Shown in pieces: positions 9,076 to 17,417 of a stretch of 64,000 nucleotides of DNA; position 1 is the first letter of the stretch; every line of letters begins with the position of its first letter. The notes under the pieces were generated by a model. It was not told the origin of the DNA. It did no database searches and saw only the letters and a program-made list of their open reading frames with translations. Position numbers and translations under genes: made by a program. Source of the stretch: Crassaminicella indica (lineage in GTDB: Bacteria > Bacillota > Clostridia > Peptostreptococcales > Thermotaleaceae). Where the stretch lies: positions 2,453,058 to 2,517,057 of the forward strand of contig NZ_CP078093.1 of the NCBI RefSeq assembly GCF_019203185.1, given 5' to 3'.

Positions 9076-10686
9076 TTGAAGAATATAATGATCGTTCTGC
9101 TATTTATACTACTTATAGGCCCCTTTAACTCTTTTATTTATGCACAAGATCAATATACTGATCCTTATAATTTAGGAAAGACAATAGGAAAAATTTATGG
9201 ACAAAAGGATTCAATAAAGTATAAAGCTGCTGATTGGGAAAAAATTTTTAATTTAGAAGTAAAGAATATGAGCATGGAATTAAACTTAAATAATGAAATA
9301 GAACAAAAAAATTTTAAAAATGGATTTAAGGATGGATATATGAAAGGTTATAAAAGTTTAACCATAAGTCATTCCTCTGATTGTGAAATAGGTGCTGAAC
9401 ACGGTAAAATATTTGGTACTGCTATAGGAAAAATATATGGTAAAAAAGATTTTTTTGATAATAAAATAATCAATTGGAAAAGACATTGTCCCTCTGATAT
9501 ATGGATTAAAAATAAATATAACCTAGATAAAGATACAAAAGAATATGCAAAAGGCTTTATAGAAGCATACAAAAAATCATATATGGAAAATTATATAACT
9601 TCATTTCGTGCTATGAATATAAACTGTAAAAAAGCTTCCCTGGAAAAAGGTATAGTTTATGGTCTTGAAATCGGAAAAATAAATGGAAAAATTTCAGGAA
9701 AAATAGATTATGAAGAAAATAAAATAAATGATTGGAAAAATGCATTATTATCTGATGAAAAAATTATAGAGCAATTTTGTTTATTTAAAGAAGCTCCTGA
9801 ATATAGAATAGGCTTTTTAGTAGGTTATAAGGAAGGTTTTCAAAAAGAATATACAAATGCTTTTCAAATAGCAAATATAAATAGAGCAAAAGAAAATATG
9901 AATTATACAAAGATATCTATAGAAGGAGGGAAAATTATTAGTCCTGATGAAACTGTTACACTTTTTATAGAGGAAAATACTATTTATAGACCTTCGTTTT
10001 TTAATTTATCCAAAAGAAACTTCCCTTTAAACATAGAAAAATATAAACCATTAACAAACGTTTATGAAGTAATAATTAAAAACTACTCAAATAATGTAAA
10101 TATAGAAAAACCAATTATTATTAGTTTTAAATATACAGGTCCTACAGCAGGTGGAATTTATCAATATATTCACAACAAATGGGTATACTTATATAGCATA
10201 ATAGAAAAAGATAGAATTTTTACTGAAATTCCAGCTGGTACTTATTGTGGTGGAATATATGCTGTATTTTTAGATAATAATTATCAAGAATTAGTAGATA
10301 TATATAATCATTGGGCACAAAAAGAAATTTACACTTTCATTAGAAGAGGTTATATAAAAGGTTATCCAGACAAAACCTTTAAACCTGATCAACATATAAC
10401 AATAGGTGAATTTTTTACATTAATTAAAAGCATTGATAAAAACAATATTTTAATAGACGAATATATAAAAGACCATAAAAAGCATATAAATGAACCAATA
10501 AGCTATAAAAAAGCTGAACAGATTATGCAAAAGTTTACAAAGCTAAAAACATTCAGCTGGGATCATATAGCAGAAAAAATAATGTATGAAAAATTTGCTT
10601 GTCCAAGAAGCTATTATGGAAAAAATAATCATATGACAAGGGCAGAAGCTGTATATATGCTATATATATTAGAAAAAAATATATAA
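9076..10686 (+). CDS. exported repeat protein with S-layer homology (SLH) domain
   Basis: A 536-residue exported protein. After a signal peptide ending near YAQD, three tandem repeats of roughly 80-90 residues follow, each beginning with a glycine-spaced motif (GKTIGKIYGQKD; GTAIGKIYGKKD; GLEIGKINGK), then a conserved NDW/NW-K turn and a closing GFxxGY/GFxEAY-type motif. A beta-rich segment (about 280-400) comes next, then an SLH domain near 415-465 (NHWAQKEIYTFIRRGYIKGY, PDKTFKP) and a weaker second SLH-like stretch. SLH domains bind secondary cell-wall polymers. Start TTG 9076 is preferred because AAGGAG lies at 9061-9066; ATG 9055 has no such site. Position inside the pilus operon suggests a wall-side gate or anchor for the pilus; this is inference. 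Confidence 0.75.
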   Translation: MKNIMIVLLFILLIGPFNSFIYAQDQYTDPYNLGKTIGKIYGQKDSIKYKAADWEKIFNLEVKNMSMELNLNNEIEQKNFKNGFKDGYMKGYKSLTISHSSDCEIGAEHGKIFGTAIGKIYGKKDFFDNKIINWKRHCPSDIWIKNKYNLDKDTKEYAKGFIEAYKKSYMENYITSFRAMNINCKKASLEKGIVYGLEIGKINGKISGKIDYEENKINDWKNALLSDEKIIEQFCLFKEAPEYRIGFLVGYKEGFQKEYTNAFQIANINRAKENMNYTKISIEGGKIISPDETVTLFIEENTIYRPSFFNLSKRNFPLNIEKYKPLTNVYEVIIKNYSNNVNIEKPIIISFKYTGPTAGGIYQYIHNKWVYLYSIIEKDRIFTEIPAGTYCGGIYAVFLDNNYQELVDIYNHWAQKEIYTFIRRGYIKGYPDKTFKPDQHITIGEFFTLIKSIDKNNILIDEYIKDHKKHINEPISYKKAEQIMQKFTKLKTFSWDHIAEKIMYEKFACPRSYYGKNNHMTRAEAVYMLYILEKNI

Positions 10687-10707
10687 GGAGAAATTTTAAT
10701 AGTATAT

Positions 10708-11190
10708 ATGTTAATGAAAAATTTTACTTTTAAAAAAAGAAAGTCGTTAAATAATAAAACAAATGGATTTACTCTCATAGAAATCCTTTTGGTACTATCT
10801 ATTATTAGTATATTATCACTTATTTCTATCTCTATAAATAATAGCTTATACCATAAAATGTTATTAGAAACAACAGCTAATAAAATAAAAAGTGCTTTGC
10901 TATTAGCTCAACAATTAAGTATTGCAGAAACAAACTCTTATTGCTTTGAATTTATAAACAGTACCAACACTATTCGAGTAAGAGAAGCTTTTGTTGGTGG
11001 AAAAATAATATTTAAAGAAAAAATAAGTAATCAGCTTTCTATTCAACCATTTTATTTTGATGACGTTACTTATAACAGCGAAGGAAACACAAGCTATCAT
11101 AAGTTTTATTTAGTCAATAAAAATAATAAAAAAATACAAATTGAAACTATGGTAGGTACAGGAAAAATAAAAATTTCAAAGATATATTAA
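10708..11190 (+). CDS. type IV prepilin-like minor pilin (GspH/FimT type)
   Basis: A 160-residue prepilin with the cleavage motif NG/FTLIEILLVLSIISIL, Glu at +5. A helix with TTANKIKSALLLAQQLSI follows, which matches the region after the helix in GspH/FimT pseudopilins, then a beta-rich C-terminal domain. AAGGAG at 10685-10690 lies rather far (17 bases) upstream of ATG 10708. It is the first of four closely spaced minor-pilin genes. Confidence 0.8.
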   Translation: MLMKNFTFKKRKSLNNKTNGFTLIEILLVLSIISILSLISISINNSLYHKMLLETTANKIKSALLLAQQLSIAETNSYCFEFINSTNTIRVREAFVGGKIIFKEKISNQLSIQPFYFDDVTYNSEGNTSYHKFYLVNKNNKKIQIETMVGTGKIKISKIY

Positions 11191-11207
11191 TATAGGATGA
11201 ATGCTGC

Positions 11208-11642
11208 ATGAAAATATGTATAAATCAAAAAGGATTTACTTTAATAGAAATTTTAATTGCAGTAGTAATCTTAGAACTTATTACGATTGCTACTGCAACT
11301 ATTTTCCTACATATAAATAAAACGAATATAAAAGCTTCAAAAAACTATGAAATGATTAAAATAGCACAAATTTATATGGAAGAAATAAAGTGTAATCATA
11401 TAGCTGTAGGTAATAAATACTATTCGATAGAAGCACTTGAAGATAAAGAAATAAAATTTCAAAAGGTTCCATATGCAATAATATTGAAAATTCATCATAC
11501 TCATTATGATGGACTTTATAAGGTTAATATAGAAGTAAAAGACAAAAAAAATAATATCTACATATTAGAAAATTATATCAATACTTTAAAGAATGATTGT
11601 TACGATGAAATTTCAATAAAAAAAGAAGAGCTCGTACCATAA
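11208..11642 (+). CDS. type IV prepilin-like minor pilin (PilV/GspI type)
   Basis: A 144-residue prepilin. The leader ends KG and the mature protein starts FTLIEILIAVVILELITIA, with Glu at +5. Its small size and placing between a GspH-like and a PilW-like gene fit the GspI/PilV position in the usual H-I-J-K minor pseudopilin order. The gene starts 18 bases after its predecessor. Confidence 0.78.
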   Translation: MKICINQKGFTLIEILIAVVILELITIATATIFLHINKTNIKASKNYEMIKIAQIYMEEIKCNHIAVGNKYYSIEALEDKEIKFQKVPYAIILKIHHTHYDGLYKVNIEVKDKKNNIYILENYINTLKNDCYDEISIKKEELVP

Positions 11643-11660
11643 ATTCAGAAGGTGATTTTA

Positions 11661-12158
11661 TTGAAAAAATACAATAATCAAGAGGGTTTTACACTAATTG
11701 AAGCCTTTGTAGCCTTCACACTAATTTCAATCATTATGACTGCCTTTATATCTTATTTTCTATTTTGTGTAAAAAGTTGCAGCAGACAAATTGAAATACT
11801 AAATACTAAAGAAAATATACGCTGTGCTTTAACCTATATAGAAAGAAGTATTAAAATATGTAATCAACAAAAAATCTCTTATCATGATGCTTTAAAAAGG
11901 TTTGAAGGAGAAAATCAAAAAGGACATAAAATTTATATTGATTTGAGTGGAAAAAAACAGTATAAAAATCATACTTTGATATATTTTTATAGAAATAAAG
12001 GACAATTAAGAACAAATAAAAATGGTGAACATAATATTTTGTTAGATGGAATAAAAGATATTATTGTAACAGAAATTATAAAAAATAAACTCATAGAAAT
12101 AGAAGTGCTTGGAAATTATAACAAATCAGTAAAAGCAAGATTGAAAATAAATAATTAG
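11661..12158 (+). CDS. type IV prepilin-like minor pilin (PilW/GspJ type)
   Basis: A prepilin of about 165 residues with EG/FTLIEAFVAFTLISIIM; Glu at +5 is present. It is in the GspJ/PilW place of the cluster, and its post-helix LNTKENIRCALTYIERSI stretch is typical of PilW-like proteins. TTG 11661 fits AGGTGA at 11650-11655 better than the in-frame GTG 11652, which overlaps that site. Confidence 0.78.
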   Translation: MKKYNNQEGFTLIEAFVAFTLISIIMTAFISYFLFCVKSCSRQIEILNTKENIRCALTYIERSIKICNQQKISYHDALKRFEGENQKGHKIYIDLSGKKQYKNHTLIYFYRNKGQLRTNKNGEHNILLDGIKDIIVTEIIKNKLIEIEVLGNYNKSVKARLKINN

Positions 12159-12168
12159 GAAGATGAAT

Positions 12169-12771
12169 ATGAAAAATTTTTCAAAGAACAGAGGTTCTAT
12201 TATAATCAATAGCTTTATTATGAGTGCTATTTTATTGGTTTTTCTCGTTTCTACTCTTACATTATTTTTAAATGATTTTTATATTGTTAAATCAAATGAA
12301 AACAGTATAAAAGCATATTATCTTGGAGAAGCTGCACTTAATAAAACAGTATTTAAAATAAATAATGCAGCAGACAAAGTTATTAGAAATTATTTACTAG
12401 AGTTAAAGAATTATAAAATTAATTATATTAAAAATAAAATTATAGACAAAAATACATACCATCCTCCAGTTTTTTCTACATATTTACAAGCTCATTTATT
12501 ATCACAAATAGCTTCATTCAATGAGAAAGTAAAAAAACCATTCTCATATTATGCTCATGATCATGCATATAATATAAGAGTAAGCTACAATCTACAAAAC
12601 AATAGAATTGATATTTTAACTATGGGTATATATAATGGTGCTAAAAAATTTATATATGCTCAAGTCAAGCTTCCTCATGTATGTAATAATGGTGTAGACA
12701 AATACAATCTACCTAAAATAAAAATTACACCTATAATACTAGAAGAGTCTTATCTAACTTTCAAACAATAA
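12169..12771 (+). CDS. PilX/GspK-like minor pilus protein lacking Glu5
   Basis: About 200 residues. It begins with a basic segment and RG followed by SIIINSFIMSAILLVFLVST, a pilin-like helix in which position +5 is Asn and not Glu. GspK-type tip pseudopilins also lack Glu5, so this is probably the tip (K/PilX) member of the H-I-J-K set. The segment NSIKAYYLGEAALNK is characteristic of PilX N-terminal regions. ATG 12169 follows AGGAAG at 12157-12162, which overlaps the stop of the previous gene. It is the last gene of the pilus unit seen here. Confidence 0.72.
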   Translation: MKNFSKNRGSIIINSFIMSAILLVFLVSTLTLFLNDFYIVKSNENSIKAYYLGEAALNKTVFKINNAADKVIRNYLLELKNYKINYIKNKIIDKNTYHPPVFSTYLQAHLLSQIASFNEKVKKPFSYYAHDHAYNIRVSYNLQNNRIDILTMGIYNGAKKFIYAQVKLPHVCNNGVDKYNLPKIKITPIILEESYLTFKQ

Positions 12772-12908
12772 ATTGGTTCTTTATGGATATAATAAGGAAG
12801 AAACATACAAAAATTCTACTCAAAATAAAAAAAGTATGTTATGATATTATAGGGTTGTTTACAAATTCTTTGGTGATTTAGTAAAACTCCCTATTAGGAG
12901 GGATTATA

Positions 12909-13967
12909 TTGCATCGTCGAATCTATAAATTAAGAGAAATTTTAAAAGAAAAAAAATTAGATGCTGCACTCATTCATAAACCTGAAAACAGAAGATATAT
13001 CAGCGGTTTTACTGGAACAAGTGGGTATGCTTTAATTACAATGAATAAAGCATTCTTTATTACTGATTTTAGGTATATAGATCAGGCTAAACAAGAGTGT
13101 AAGGAATATGATATTGTAAAACATGATAATGAATACAACATTTACTCTATAATTAATGAGTTAAACTTACAGTATTTAGGCTTTGAAGAAGATTTTATAA
13201 CTTATAATCAGTATAAAGAATTTTCTAAAAAGCTAAATAATACTTTAGTACCTCTTAACGGAGCAATTAACTCTATGAGAAAAATCAAATACGAAGAGGA
13301 ACTTAAATTTATAGAACAAGCTGCAAACATTGCTGATGAAGCTTTTTTACATATTTGTGAATATATAAAGCCTGGCATAACTGAAAGAGCTGTAGCTTTA
13401 GAATTAGAATTTTTTATGAAAAATAAAGGTGCAACTGCTACTTCCTTTGATACAATTGTCGCTTCTGGTATACGTTCGGCATTACCTCATGGAGTAGCAT
13501 CTAATAAAACATTAGAAAAAGGTGATTTTATTACCATTGATTTCGGATGTATATATAAAGGATACTGCTCAGATATGACAAGAACTATTGTATTAGGAAA
13601 AGCTAATGATAAACAAAAAGAGATTTACAATATTGTACTAGAAGCACAGCTAAAAGCTTTAGAAGAGATAAAACCAGGTATAACTGGAAGAGAAGCTGAT
13701 AAAATAGCAAGAGATTTTATCACTTCTAAAGGATATGGTAAAAACTTTGGCCATGGGTTAGGACATGGTGTTGGACTTGAAATTCATGAAGAACCAAGAC
13801 TTTCTCCTATTGGAAAAGAATTATTACAAGTTGGAATGGTTGTTACAGATGAGCCAGGGATTTATTTATCAGGTTTTGGAGGAGTAAGGATTGAAGATTT
13901 ATTGGTAATTACTGAAAATGGTAATCGTGTATTATCTAAATCACCTAAACATTTAATTGAGATTTAA
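12909..13967 (+). CDS. M24 family aminopeptidase P / Xaa-Pro dipeptidase
   Basis: A 352-residue cytosolic metallopeptidase that removes residues next to proline. The N-terminal creatinase-like domain (about 1-125) is followed by the pita-bread catalytic domain. All five metal ligands are visible: two Asp in IDFGCIYKGYCSDMTRT, His in GHGLGHGVGLEIHEEP, Glu in TDEPGIYL and Glu in GVRIEDLLVI. The TTG start at 12909 follows AGGAGGGA. It sits directly before efp, as yqhT does in Bacillus subtilis, which supports orthology. Confidence 0.9.
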   Translation: MHRRIYKLREILKEKKLDAALIHKPENRRYISGFTGTSGYALITMNKAFFITDFRYIDQAKQECKEYDIVKHDNEYNIYSIINELNLQYLGFEEDFITYNQYKEFSKKLNNTLVPLNGAINSMRKIKYEEELKFIEQAANIADEAFLHICEYIKPGITERAVALELEFFMKNKGATATSFDTIVASGIRSALPHGVASNKTLEKGDFITIDFGCIYKGYCSDMTRTIVLGKANDKQKEIYNIVLEAQLKALEEIKPGITGREADKIARDFITSKGYGKNFGHGLGHGVGLEIHEEPRLSPIGKELLQVGMVVTDEPGIYLSGFGGVRIEDLLVITENGNRVLSKSPKHLIEI

Positions 13968-14029
13968 TCATAAGCTACTGGTAGTTTTACCAGAAAAATA
14001 ATAAACTTATTACATATGGAGGGATACTA

Positions 14030-14587
14030 ATGATTAGTGCAGGAGATTTTAGAAAAGGTATAACATTTGAAATAAATGGAGAACCTTATGTTATTGTTGA
14101 TTTCCAACATGTTAAGCCAGGAAAAGGAGCTGCTTTTGTTAGAACAAAATATAAGAGCATATTAACAGGTGCTACACGTGAAGAAGCTTTTAACCCAAAT
14201 GAAAAATTCCCAAAAGCACATATTGAAACAAAACAAATGCAATATTTATATAATGATGGAGAATTATATTACTTTATGGATAATGAAACTTATGATCAAA
14301 TTCCTTTAACAAAAGACCAAGTTGAAGAAGCTATTCTTTATTTAAGAGAAAATGATACTGCTACCGTAAAATTCTTTAAAGGAAAAGCATTTCAAGTTGA
14401 TCCACCAAACTTTGTTGAATTAGAAGTTACTTATACCGAACCTGGTGTAAAAGGAGCTACTGCTACAAATGTAACGAAGCCTGCTACCTTAGAAACAGGT
14501 GCAACTGTACAAGTGCCTATTTTTATTAATGAAGGTGATAAAATAAAAATAGATACAAGAACAGGTGAGTATTTATCAAGAGCATAG
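14030..14587 (+). CDS. efp: elongation factor P
   Basis: A 185-residue translation factor that relieves ribosome stalling at polyproline stretches. It has the KOW-like N-terminal domain (about 1-62) with the [11 protein letters not shown] loop; the modifiable tip residue lies in [10 protein letters not shown]. Two OB domains follow, ending with [17 protein letters not shown], the family signature. Length and both ends match typical EF-P. It starts at ATG 14030 after GGAGGG. Confidence 0.97.
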   Translation: MISAGDFRKGITFEINGEPYVIVDFQHVKPGKGAAFVRTKYKSILTGATREEAFNPNEKFPKAHIETKQMQYLYNDGELYYFMDNETYDQIPLTKDQVEEAILYLRENDTATVKFFKGKAFQVDPPNFVELEVTYTEPGVKGATATNVTKPATLETGATVQVPIFINEGDKIKIDTRTGEYLSRA

Positions 14588-14627
14588 GTAATAATATATA
14601 TATCAAATAATAAGGAGGCGTTGATGG

Positions 14628-15062
14628 TTGAATCATTTATACGAAAGAGTATCTTATTTAAGAGGGCTTGCAGAAGGAATGGAAGTAGATAAGAATTCAA
14701 AAGAAGGTAAACTCTTAGTAAGTATTATTGATGTATTAGAGGATTTCGCTGATTCTTTTAACGATTTACAGGATGATATAAAAGATCTAGATGATTATGT
14801 AGAAACAATTGATGAGGATTTATCAATTGTTGAGGATGAAATATTTGAAGAAATAGAAGATGAAGACTATGATGAAGAAGATATAGATTTTGTTGAAGTG
14901 GAATGTCCAAACTGCAACGAAATAATATATCTTGATGAAGATTTTATGAATCATCATGATGAAGAAATAGAGTTAATTTGTCCAAACTGTCATGAGAAAA
15001 TATATATTGAAGAAGAATGTTCATGTCATGGACCTGAGTGTTCTGACCATCAACACGAATAA
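14628..15062 (+). CDS. CD1247-type acidic protein with zinc-ribbon-like Cys pairs
   Basis: A 144-residue protein of unknown function found next to efp in many Clostridia (CD1247 N-terminal domain family). Residues 1-35 (LYERVSYLRGLAEGM) are the conserved part. The middle (40-90) is very acidic and probably coiled. Two CPNC knuckles at 93-96 and 118-121 look like a zinc ribbon, and the tail adds CSCHGPEC and a His-rich end. Metal binding is inferred from the Cys pattern. TTG 14628 follows AAGGAGG with 9-base spacing. Confidence 0.75.
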   Translation: MNHLYERVSYLRGLAEGMEVDKNSKEGKLLVSIIDVLEDFADSFNDLQDDIKDLDDYVETIDEDLSIVEDEIFEEIEDEDYDEEDIDFVEVECPNCNEIIYLDEDFMNHHDEEIELICPNCHEKIYIEEECSCHGPECSDHQHE

Positions 15063-15086
15063 AAAATTTTATACAATACACAAGAG

Positions 15087-15135
15087 CCTAGAATTGGGTG
15101 CTTTTAATAAAAGAACCCAATCTCTAGGTTTTTTT
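15087..15135 (+). terminator. Rho-independent terminator before spoIIIAA
   Basis: CCTAGA and TTGGGT pair with ACCCAA and TCTAGG across a short A/T-rich loop, followed by T7. It isolates the efp region from the spoIIIA operon. Confidence 0.85.
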
Positions 15136-15217
15136 ATGAAAAAATTTATAGAAGAAATAAAATTTAATCATATTATTTGGACAATGAAAATATTAATGAT
15201 ATAAAGGGGGACATGTT

Positions 15218-16261
15218 ATGAATACATTGAAAGATAAAAATTTTGAAAAATTAAATACTTATAAAAAACATTTAAAAGAAAGTATATTGGAAGCTCTTCC
15301 TTTAAAGCTAAGAGAAATATTTATTCAATTGCCATCAAAATTAATAAAAGATATGGAAGAAATACGATTAAGAGTCAATAGACCTTTGATGATTAGTGCA
15401 AACAATAAAGAATTTTATGTAGGAAAAAAAGGAAACATCATCACAAACGTACAGGAAAGTTATAAGGTTACAAAGCTTGATATAGAAAAAGCTTATCAAT
15501 TGATTACAGATTATTCTCTTTATGCTTTAGAAGATGAAATTCGAAATGGTTTTGTTACTTTAAAAGGCGGCCATAGAGTTGGAATATGCGGTACCACTGT
15601 ATTGAATAACGGTCAAATTAAAACTATAAAAAATATATCTGGACTAAATATTAGAATTTCAAAAGAAAAATTAGGTATTTCAAATAAATTGATCCCCTAT
15701 TTATTAGATAATAATGAGTTTTGCAATACATTGATCATTTCTCCACCTCAATGTGGAAAAACAACTCTTTTACGAGATATTATAAGGAATTTGAGTAATG
15801 GCATGGAAAACATAGGTTTTTCAGGATTTAAAGTAGCTGTTGTAGATGAACGTTCTGAGATTTGCGGTATATATCAAGGAATCCCTCAAAACGATGTAGG
15901 GGCTAAAACAGATGTATTAGATGCTTGTCCAAAGGCAGAAGGAATCATGATGCTAATTCGCTCAATGTCTCCACATATTATTGCAACAGATGAAATAGGT
16001 AAAAGAGAAGATATCTTTGCAATCCATGAAGCACTAAATGCTGGGATAAAGCTAATTACAACAGTACATGGAAGAAATTTTGATGAAATCAATAGACGTA
16101 ATAATCTTAAAAGTTTATTAATGCAAGGAATCTTTGAAAGAATAATCATCTTGTCCAATAAACCTAAAGTAGGTACTATTGAAAAAATTATTGATGGTAA
16201 AAAAAATAAAATAATTGTTTCCTATCCTTTTTTAGATAGGAGGGATAATATTGTTTGCTAA
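15218..16261 (+). CDS. spoIIIAA: stage III sporulation protein AA (ATPase)
   Basis: A 347-residue mother-cell ATPase of the SpoIIIA-SpoIIQ channel, related to secretion ATPases. A Walker A motif SPPQCGKTTL lies near 175-184, with Cys in place of the commoner Gly/Ser, as in SpoIIIAA proteins; VVDERSEICGIYQG follows and ATDEIGKREDIFAIHEAL forms the Walker B and downstream region. The N-terminus is somewhat longer than the B. subtilis protein. It starts at ATG 15218 after GGGGGAC and overlaps spoIIIAB by 11 bases. It opens an eight-gene operon in the standard order. Confidence 0.95.
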   Translation: MNTLKDKNFEKLNTYKKHLKESILEALPLKLREIFIQLPSKLIKDMEEIRLRVNRPLMISANNKEFYVGKKGNIITNVQESYKVTKLDIEKAYQLITDYSLYALEDEIRNGFVTLKGGHRVGICGTTVLNNGQIKTIKNISGLNIRISKEKLGISNKLIPYLLDNNEFCNTLIISPPQCGKTTLLRDIIRNLSNGMENIGFSGFKVAVVDERSEICGIYQGIPQNDVGAKTDVLDACPKAEGIMMLIRSMSPHIIATDEIGKREDIFAIHEALNAGIKLITTVHGRNFDEINRRNNLKSLLMQGIFERIIILSNKPKVGTIEKIIDGKKNKIIVSYPFLDRRDNIVC

Positions 16262-16772
16262 AATAATATTTTCAAGCGTCATAATCATATCTACTGCAGC
16301 AATTGGCTATATTCTTTCATATCAATATGTACAGCGACTACAACAATTAAAAAATCTATATTTATCTTTTCAGTTATTAGAAACAGAAATTATCTATGCA
16401 TCCAATCCTTTACCTACTGCTATGGAAAGAGTAGCTATAAAAAGCAATAAAAGCATCAATAAAATTTTTACAGATACATATAAAATCCTTTCCAGTAAAA
16501 TGGGATATAGTATTGAGGAAGCATGGAATACAGCAATTTATCGAAATATTAAAAATATGTCCTTAGATAAAGAAGATCAAGACATATTGATCGATTTTGG
16601 AAAAAATTTAGGATGTACGGATAAAGAAAATCAACTAAAAAACTTTCAGCTTATTTACTTACAATTAGAAAAACAACAGCAATTAGCAGAAGAACTAAAA
16701 ATGAAAAACGGAAAGTTGTGCAAAAGCTTAGGTATATTAATTGGTCTATCGATTGTCATTATTTTCATATAG
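16251..16772 (+). CDS. spoIIIAB: stage III sporulation protein AB
   Basis: A 173-residue membrane protein with an N-terminal helix (about 3-24) and a C-terminal helix (about 155-173). The signature RLQQLKNLYLSFQLLETEI and YASNPLPTAMERVA are typical of SpoIIIAB, a GspF-like component of the feeding channel. TTG 16251 follows AGGAGGGA inside the end of spoIIIAA, so the two are translationally coupled. Confidence 0.92.
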   Translation: MFAKIIFSSVIIISTAAIGYILSYQYVQRLQQLKNLYLSFQLLETEIIYASNPLPTAMERVAIKSNKSINKIFTDTYKILSSKMGYSIEEAWNTAIYRNIKNMSLDKEDQDILIDFGKNLGCTDKENQLKNFQLIYLQLEKQQQLAEELKMKNGKLCKSLGILIGLSIVIIFI

Positions 16773-16797
16773 ACAAAATATAATAAGGAGGATATGT

Positions 16798-17001
16798 ATG
16801 AATATTAATGTAGATTTAATTTTTAAAATAGCAGCTATTGGCATATTAGTATCTGTTTTAAATTTAGTCTTAAAGCATTCTGGTAGGGAAGAACAAGCCA
16901 TGATGACAACACTTGTTGGAATTGTTGTAGTATTATTTATGGTCATTCAATTAATTAGTAATTTATTTGCAACAGTAAAAACAATGTTCCAACTATATTA
17001 A
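16798..17001 (+). CDS. spoIIIAC: stage III sporulation protein AC
   Basis: A 67-residue protein with two membrane helices (FKIAAIGILVSVLNLVL; TLVGIVVVLFMVIQLI). The short loop HSGREEQA is strongly conserved in SpoIIIAC. An in-frame open stretch continues upstream but ATG 16798 has AAGGAGG at 16785-16791, so it is the start. It belongs to the inner channel of the SpoIIIA complex. Confidence 0.93.
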   Translation: MNINVDLIFKIAAIGILVSVLNLVLKHSGREEQAMMTTLVGIVVVLFMVIQLISNLFATVKTMFQLY

Positions 17002-17018
17002 ATAAAGGTGTGATGTAG

Positions 17019-17405
17019 ATGGAAATATTTAAAATTGTTGGAATAGGCATCATTGCCACAATCTTAACAATTACTCTTAAAAATCAAAGACCTGAAATAT
17101 CACTACAAATTAGTATTGTAACAGGCGTAATTATATTTATTTTAGTTGTTACAAAATTAACTTCCGTTTTAGAAATGCTAAATATGTTAGCAAGAAAAAC
17201 AGATATAGATTTAGTATATATTTCTACCATTTTTAAAATTGTTGGGATTGCATATGTATCAGAATTTGGTGCACAAGTTTGTAGAGATGCAGGTGAAGGA
17301 GCAATAGCTTCAAAAATTGAATTTGCTGGGAAGCTTCTTATCATGGTTTTAGCAGTACCTATTCTAATCGCATTACTAAATTTAATCATTGAATTAATGC
17401 CATAG
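17019..17405 (+). CDS. spoIIIAD: stage III sporulation protein AD
   Basis: A 128-residue polytopic membrane protein with about four hydrophobic helices and the conserved GIAYVSEFGAQVCRDAGEGAIASKIEFAGK segment (given here only as its family hallmark between about 72 and 101). It is the partner of SpoIIIAC in the SpoIIIA channel. It starts 18 bases after spoIIIAC with an AGGTGTGATG-type ribosome site. Confidence 0.93.
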   Translation: MEIFKIVGIGIIATILTITLKNQRPEISLQISIVTGVIIFILVVTKLTSVLEMLNMLARKTDIDLVYISTIFKIVGIAYVSEFGAQVCRDAGEGAIASKIEFAGKLLIMVLAVPILIALLNLIIELMP

Positions 17406-17417
17406 GATGTGAATATT

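Noticed and set aside
14992-15204. A 70-codon frame overlapping the end of the CD1247-type gene
   Set aside because: It runs through the Rho-independent terminator and has no ribosome site.
15136-15217. Sigma-E promoter for spoIIIAA
   Set aside because: TCATATT at about 15168 could be a -35, but the matching -10 has only about half of the consensus bases.
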